DNA of 15,758 bases from JAJBWD01 sp041670885 (GTDB taxonomy: Bacteria; Bacillota; Clostridia; Clostridiales; Clostridiaceae): positions 1 to 15,758 of the forward strand of contig JBAXYJ010000042.1 in the NCBI GenBank assembly GCA_041670885.1, in the 5' to 3' direction. The notes beneath the pieces are model-generated. The model was given only the letters and a program-made list of their open reading frames with translations, was not told where the DNA came from and did no database searches. A program made the translations under genes and the position numbers. Below are positions 13,922-15,758 of this stretch, piece after piece (the first letter of the stretch is position 1; every line of letters starts with the position of its first letter).

Positions 13922-14482
13922 TTAAACTTTTTCAGATTTTTTTAGGAGTTTTTCAAATATTTCAAGATGCAGTTTTTCGTCTAATATTATCCTTTTATAT
14001 AACTTTTTAATTTCTTTGCTTTCAATAAGCTTTATATGATTTTCATAATTTTTTATAGCAGTTTCTTCACTTAATACAGCATTTTTAAGTTTTTCCTTTA
14101 ATTTTCTGCCATAAGGAATGAAACTGCTTTTCCAGGGAATATCTTTTCCGCTTACAAACTTTGGATCTCCACCCAAATCATTTATTAAGTCCCCTAAAAG
14201 CTCAAGATGGAACATTTCTATTATTGCAATACCTTTAAATGCATCTATTATCTGTTTACTAACTTCATCTTTTTCAGGAATAGTAATATGGGAATGGATA
14301 TACTGGTTAACAGCAGTCATTTCCCCATCACGGCTGGCATAATCCTGAAATACTAATTTTATATACTTTTTATCATTTTTATCTGGTTTAATTTTAGGAT
14401 ATGGCTCCGGCAGCTGATATTTTTTTATATCCATGCCGATGATTAGAATTTCTTCGCTTATGGTTTTATTTTTTTCTTCCAT
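13922..14482 (-). CDS. Ferritin-like (rubrerythrin-type) diiron domain protein
   Basis: This 186-residue mostly helical protein contains a four-helix ferritin-like core. Candidate metal ligands are Glu54 (DGEMTAVNQY), Glu89-x2-His92 (IEMFHLELL), Glu139 or Glu140 (SEETAIKNY) and Glu169-x2-His172 (DEKLHLEIF): the ExxH pairs of rubrerythrin-type di-iron or di-manganese sites. It lacks the C-terminal rubredoxin CxxC domain, so it is not a classical rubrerythrin. An N-terminal segment of about 35 residues rich in Pro and Lys precedes the core. Likely roles are peroxide or oxygen defence or metal handling in an anaerobe; the reaction is not determined. The ribosome binding site is weak (GGGGCC). 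It lies 58 bases after the manA stop, with a minus-strand TATAAT at 14512-14517 that may give it separate expression. Confidence 0.8.
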   Translation of the reverse strand: MEEKNKTISEEILIIGMDIKKYQLPEPYPKIKPDKNDKKYIKLVFQDYASRDGEMTAVNQYIHSHITIPEKDEVSKQIIDAFKGIAIIEMFHLELLGDLINDLGGDPKFVSGKDIPWKSSFIPYGRKLKEKLKNAVLSEETAIKNYENHIKLIESKEIKKLYKRIILDEKLHLEIFEKLLKKSEKV

Positions 14483-14540
14483 ACAGGCCCCATATTGATT
14501 AATATCAGTTTATTATATTCTGCTATGGAATAATTAAGCA

Positions 14541-15521
14541 CTACCTTTTAGAAAAGCTTAGAATTTCCTTTTCTATTTCAGTGATATCAGGTTTATAGCT
14601 CTTTAGCAGCTTTAATTCACCCTTTATCTTATATTTTCCTAAAGAAGCCGGAATTAAAATGCTGTCTCCGGATTGTATTTTTTCTTCTCCCCCCTTATAT
14701 GCTATGCTTCCAGATCCCTTTGTACAGGTAAAAACCCAAAATCTATTTTGATCGCTTTCTTCTTCCATCTCTTTATTAATATTATATAGTTCCAGTGAAA
14801 AGTCCTTACAGTAACAAATGTAGTTTTTTGAATATCCATCAAATATGGCGGTAAGCCCTGTTGATTTTTGTCCTTTAAGATTATAATCTATTACATCCAG
14901 TGCTTTTTCAATATGAAGCTCCCTCCCCCTGTTATAATCATATAACCTGTAGGTAGTATCACTGTTTTGCTGGATTTCTGCAATAAGAAGTCCTTCACCT
15001 ATAGTGTGGATAAGGCCGGACTTTATGAAATATGTATCCCCCTCTTCTACAGGAATTGAATTCATAAGTTCTTCCGCTTTACCTTCTTCTATAGCCTTTT
15101 TAAGTTTTCCCTTAGTAACTCCGTCTTTAAGTCCTACAATTATTTTACTTCCTTGTTTTGCCATTACAACATGCCAAACTTCAGTCTTCCCCATTTCATT
15201 TTCATTTTTTTTTGCATAATCATCGTTTGGATGAACCTGAACTGATAGCTTATCGGAAGTATTAAGAAGCTTGATTAAAAGTGGAAACCATTTTTTATCA
15301 ATTTTATTTCCTATTAACGCTTCACCCTCTGTATCTATTAATTCTGTAAGTTTCATTCCCTTGAACTTCCCATTTGATATTACTGAAACTCCATGAGGAT
15401 GACAGGACACATCCCAGCTTTCTCCTATTCTGCCCTCTGGAACATCTGATCTTAAATTTTTTAAATCACTTCCGCCCCATATCTTATCTATATAAATACT
15501 TTTAAATTTTAAAGGATACAT
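14541..15521 (-). CDS. manA: Mannose-6-phosphate isomerase, class I
   Basis: This 326-residue cupin-type enzyme interconverts mannose 6-phosphate and fructose 6-phosphate in the cytoplasm. The zinc ligands are visible: Gln95 and His97 in SVQVHPNDDYA, Glu114 in GKTEVWHV, and His172 in GLIHTIGEG. The active-site stretch IAEIQQNSDTTYRLYDYNR (180-198) is also intact. Length matches the short Bacillus-type ManA (about 315) rather than the 390-residue enterobacterial form. ATG 15519-15521 follows AGGAGG. It lies 18 bases downstream of an unidentified gene on the same strand and probably shares its mRNA. The product feeds mannose catabolism or GDP-mannose synthesis; no phosphotransferase genes are in view to decide which. 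Confidence 0.94.
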   Translation of the reverse strand: MYPLKFKSIYIDKIWGGSDLKNLRSDVPEGRIGESWDVSCHPHGVSVISNGKFKGMKLTELIDTEGEALIGNKIDKKWFPLLIKLLNTSDKLSVQVHPNDDYAKKNENEMGKTEVWHVVMAKQGSKIIVGLKDGVTKGKLKKAIEEGKAEELMNSIPVEEGDTYFIKSGLIHTIGEGLLIAEIQQNSDTTYRLYDYNRGRELHIEKALDVIDYNLKGQKSTGLTAIFDGYSKNYICYCKDFSLELYNINKEMEEESDQNRFWVFTCTKGSGSIAYKGGEEKIQSGDSILIPASLGKYKIKGELKLLKSYKPDITEIEKEILSFSKR

Positions 15522-15539
15522 ATTAGACCTCCTGCTTTA

Positions 15540-15758
15540 TTAATTCATATCTAAATATTTAATAATCATAGATTCTGCTTCACTTTTATACTGTTTTTTC
15601 CCTTTAATATTTTTTATTTTAATCTCATATTGGCTGCTTTCTTTAATTGCTGTATTTCCTATTATGCTGTTATCTTCTTTTTTTATAATAAATAATTCAT
15701 TTAATCTTTCTGAATCATTCTCCCATATTCCAGCATTATAAAGTACTAAATTATCTGT
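15540..15758 (-). CDS. Unidentified protein, C-terminal part
   Basis: A frame open to the window edge ends with TAA at 15540-15542, leaving 72 visible residues that begin TDNLVLYNAGIWENDSERLN. The piece is hydrophilic and Lys/Glu/Ile-rich, with EIKIKNIKGKKQYKSEAE near the end and no hydrophobic segment. Codon use resembles the neighbouring genes, and the AGGAGG site of manA sits just after its stop, so it is very probably the upstream gene of the same operon. I do not recognise the family. The N-terminus lies outside the window. A role in mannose or glycan metabolism would be a guess from position only. Confidence 0.7.
   Translation of the reverse strand, partial: TDNLVLYNAGIWENDSERLNELFIIKKEDNSIIGNTAIKESSQYEIKIKNIKGKKQYKSEAESMIIKYLDMN

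Overview
This window is about 15.8 kb of AT-rich chromosomal DNA. Short intergenic gaps, strong AGGAGG-type ribosome binding sites and the gene content all point to a low-GC Firmicute, most likely an anaerobic Clostridium or a close relative. Indicators are pyruvate formate-lyase, an iron-dependent alcohol dehydrogenase, a rubrerythrin-type diiron protein, a DUF1461 membrane protein, DegV paralogues and an LtaS-type enzyme. I see no phage, plasmid, IS transposase, CRISPR, rRNA or tRNA gene. Most of the window is ordinary housekeeping or accessory chromosome.

Layout. (1) 1-1083, plus strand: the 3' end of a zinc/manganese ABC transporter (ATPase tail, then permease), closed by a bidirectional terminator. 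(2) 1082-3039, minus strand: AEC-family carrier, then MntP-like manganese efflux pump, then Fur-family regulator, facing the metal transporter. (3) 3154-5332, plus strand: an iron-type alcohol dehydrogenase and a threonine aldolase separated by one base; the aldolase yields acetaldehyde that the dehydrogenase could reduce. A second bidirectional terminator follows. (4) 5358-7287, minus strand: a tightly overlapped degV-padR-PAQR (hemolysin III) operon. Its promoter is covered by three copies of a TATCA-N4-TGATA dyad, probably the PadR operator. (5) 7304-7687: a 384-base gene-free region with a strong hairpin and a nested inverted repeat flanked by a 7-base direct repeat. (6) 7688-10073, minus strand: pyruvate formate-lyase with its own promoter and a ZTP (pfl-motif) riboswitch with an intrinsic terminator, tying formate supply to purine/one-carbon status. 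No activase gene lies beside it. (7) 10070-10705, minus strand: DUF1461/TIGR01906 membrane protein, divergent from (8) 10818-12611, plus strand: an LtaS-like phosphoglycerol transferase. (9) 12774-13643, minus strand: a second DegV protein. (10) 13922-15758, minus strand: an unidentified C-terminal fragment, then mannose-6-phosphate isomerase, then a ferritin-like diiron protein.

The most informative points are the ZTP riboswitch on pflB, the operator-covered degV-padR-PAQR operon (a plausible membrane-lipid homeostasis unit, by inference), and the unexplained structured DNA between pflB and degV.
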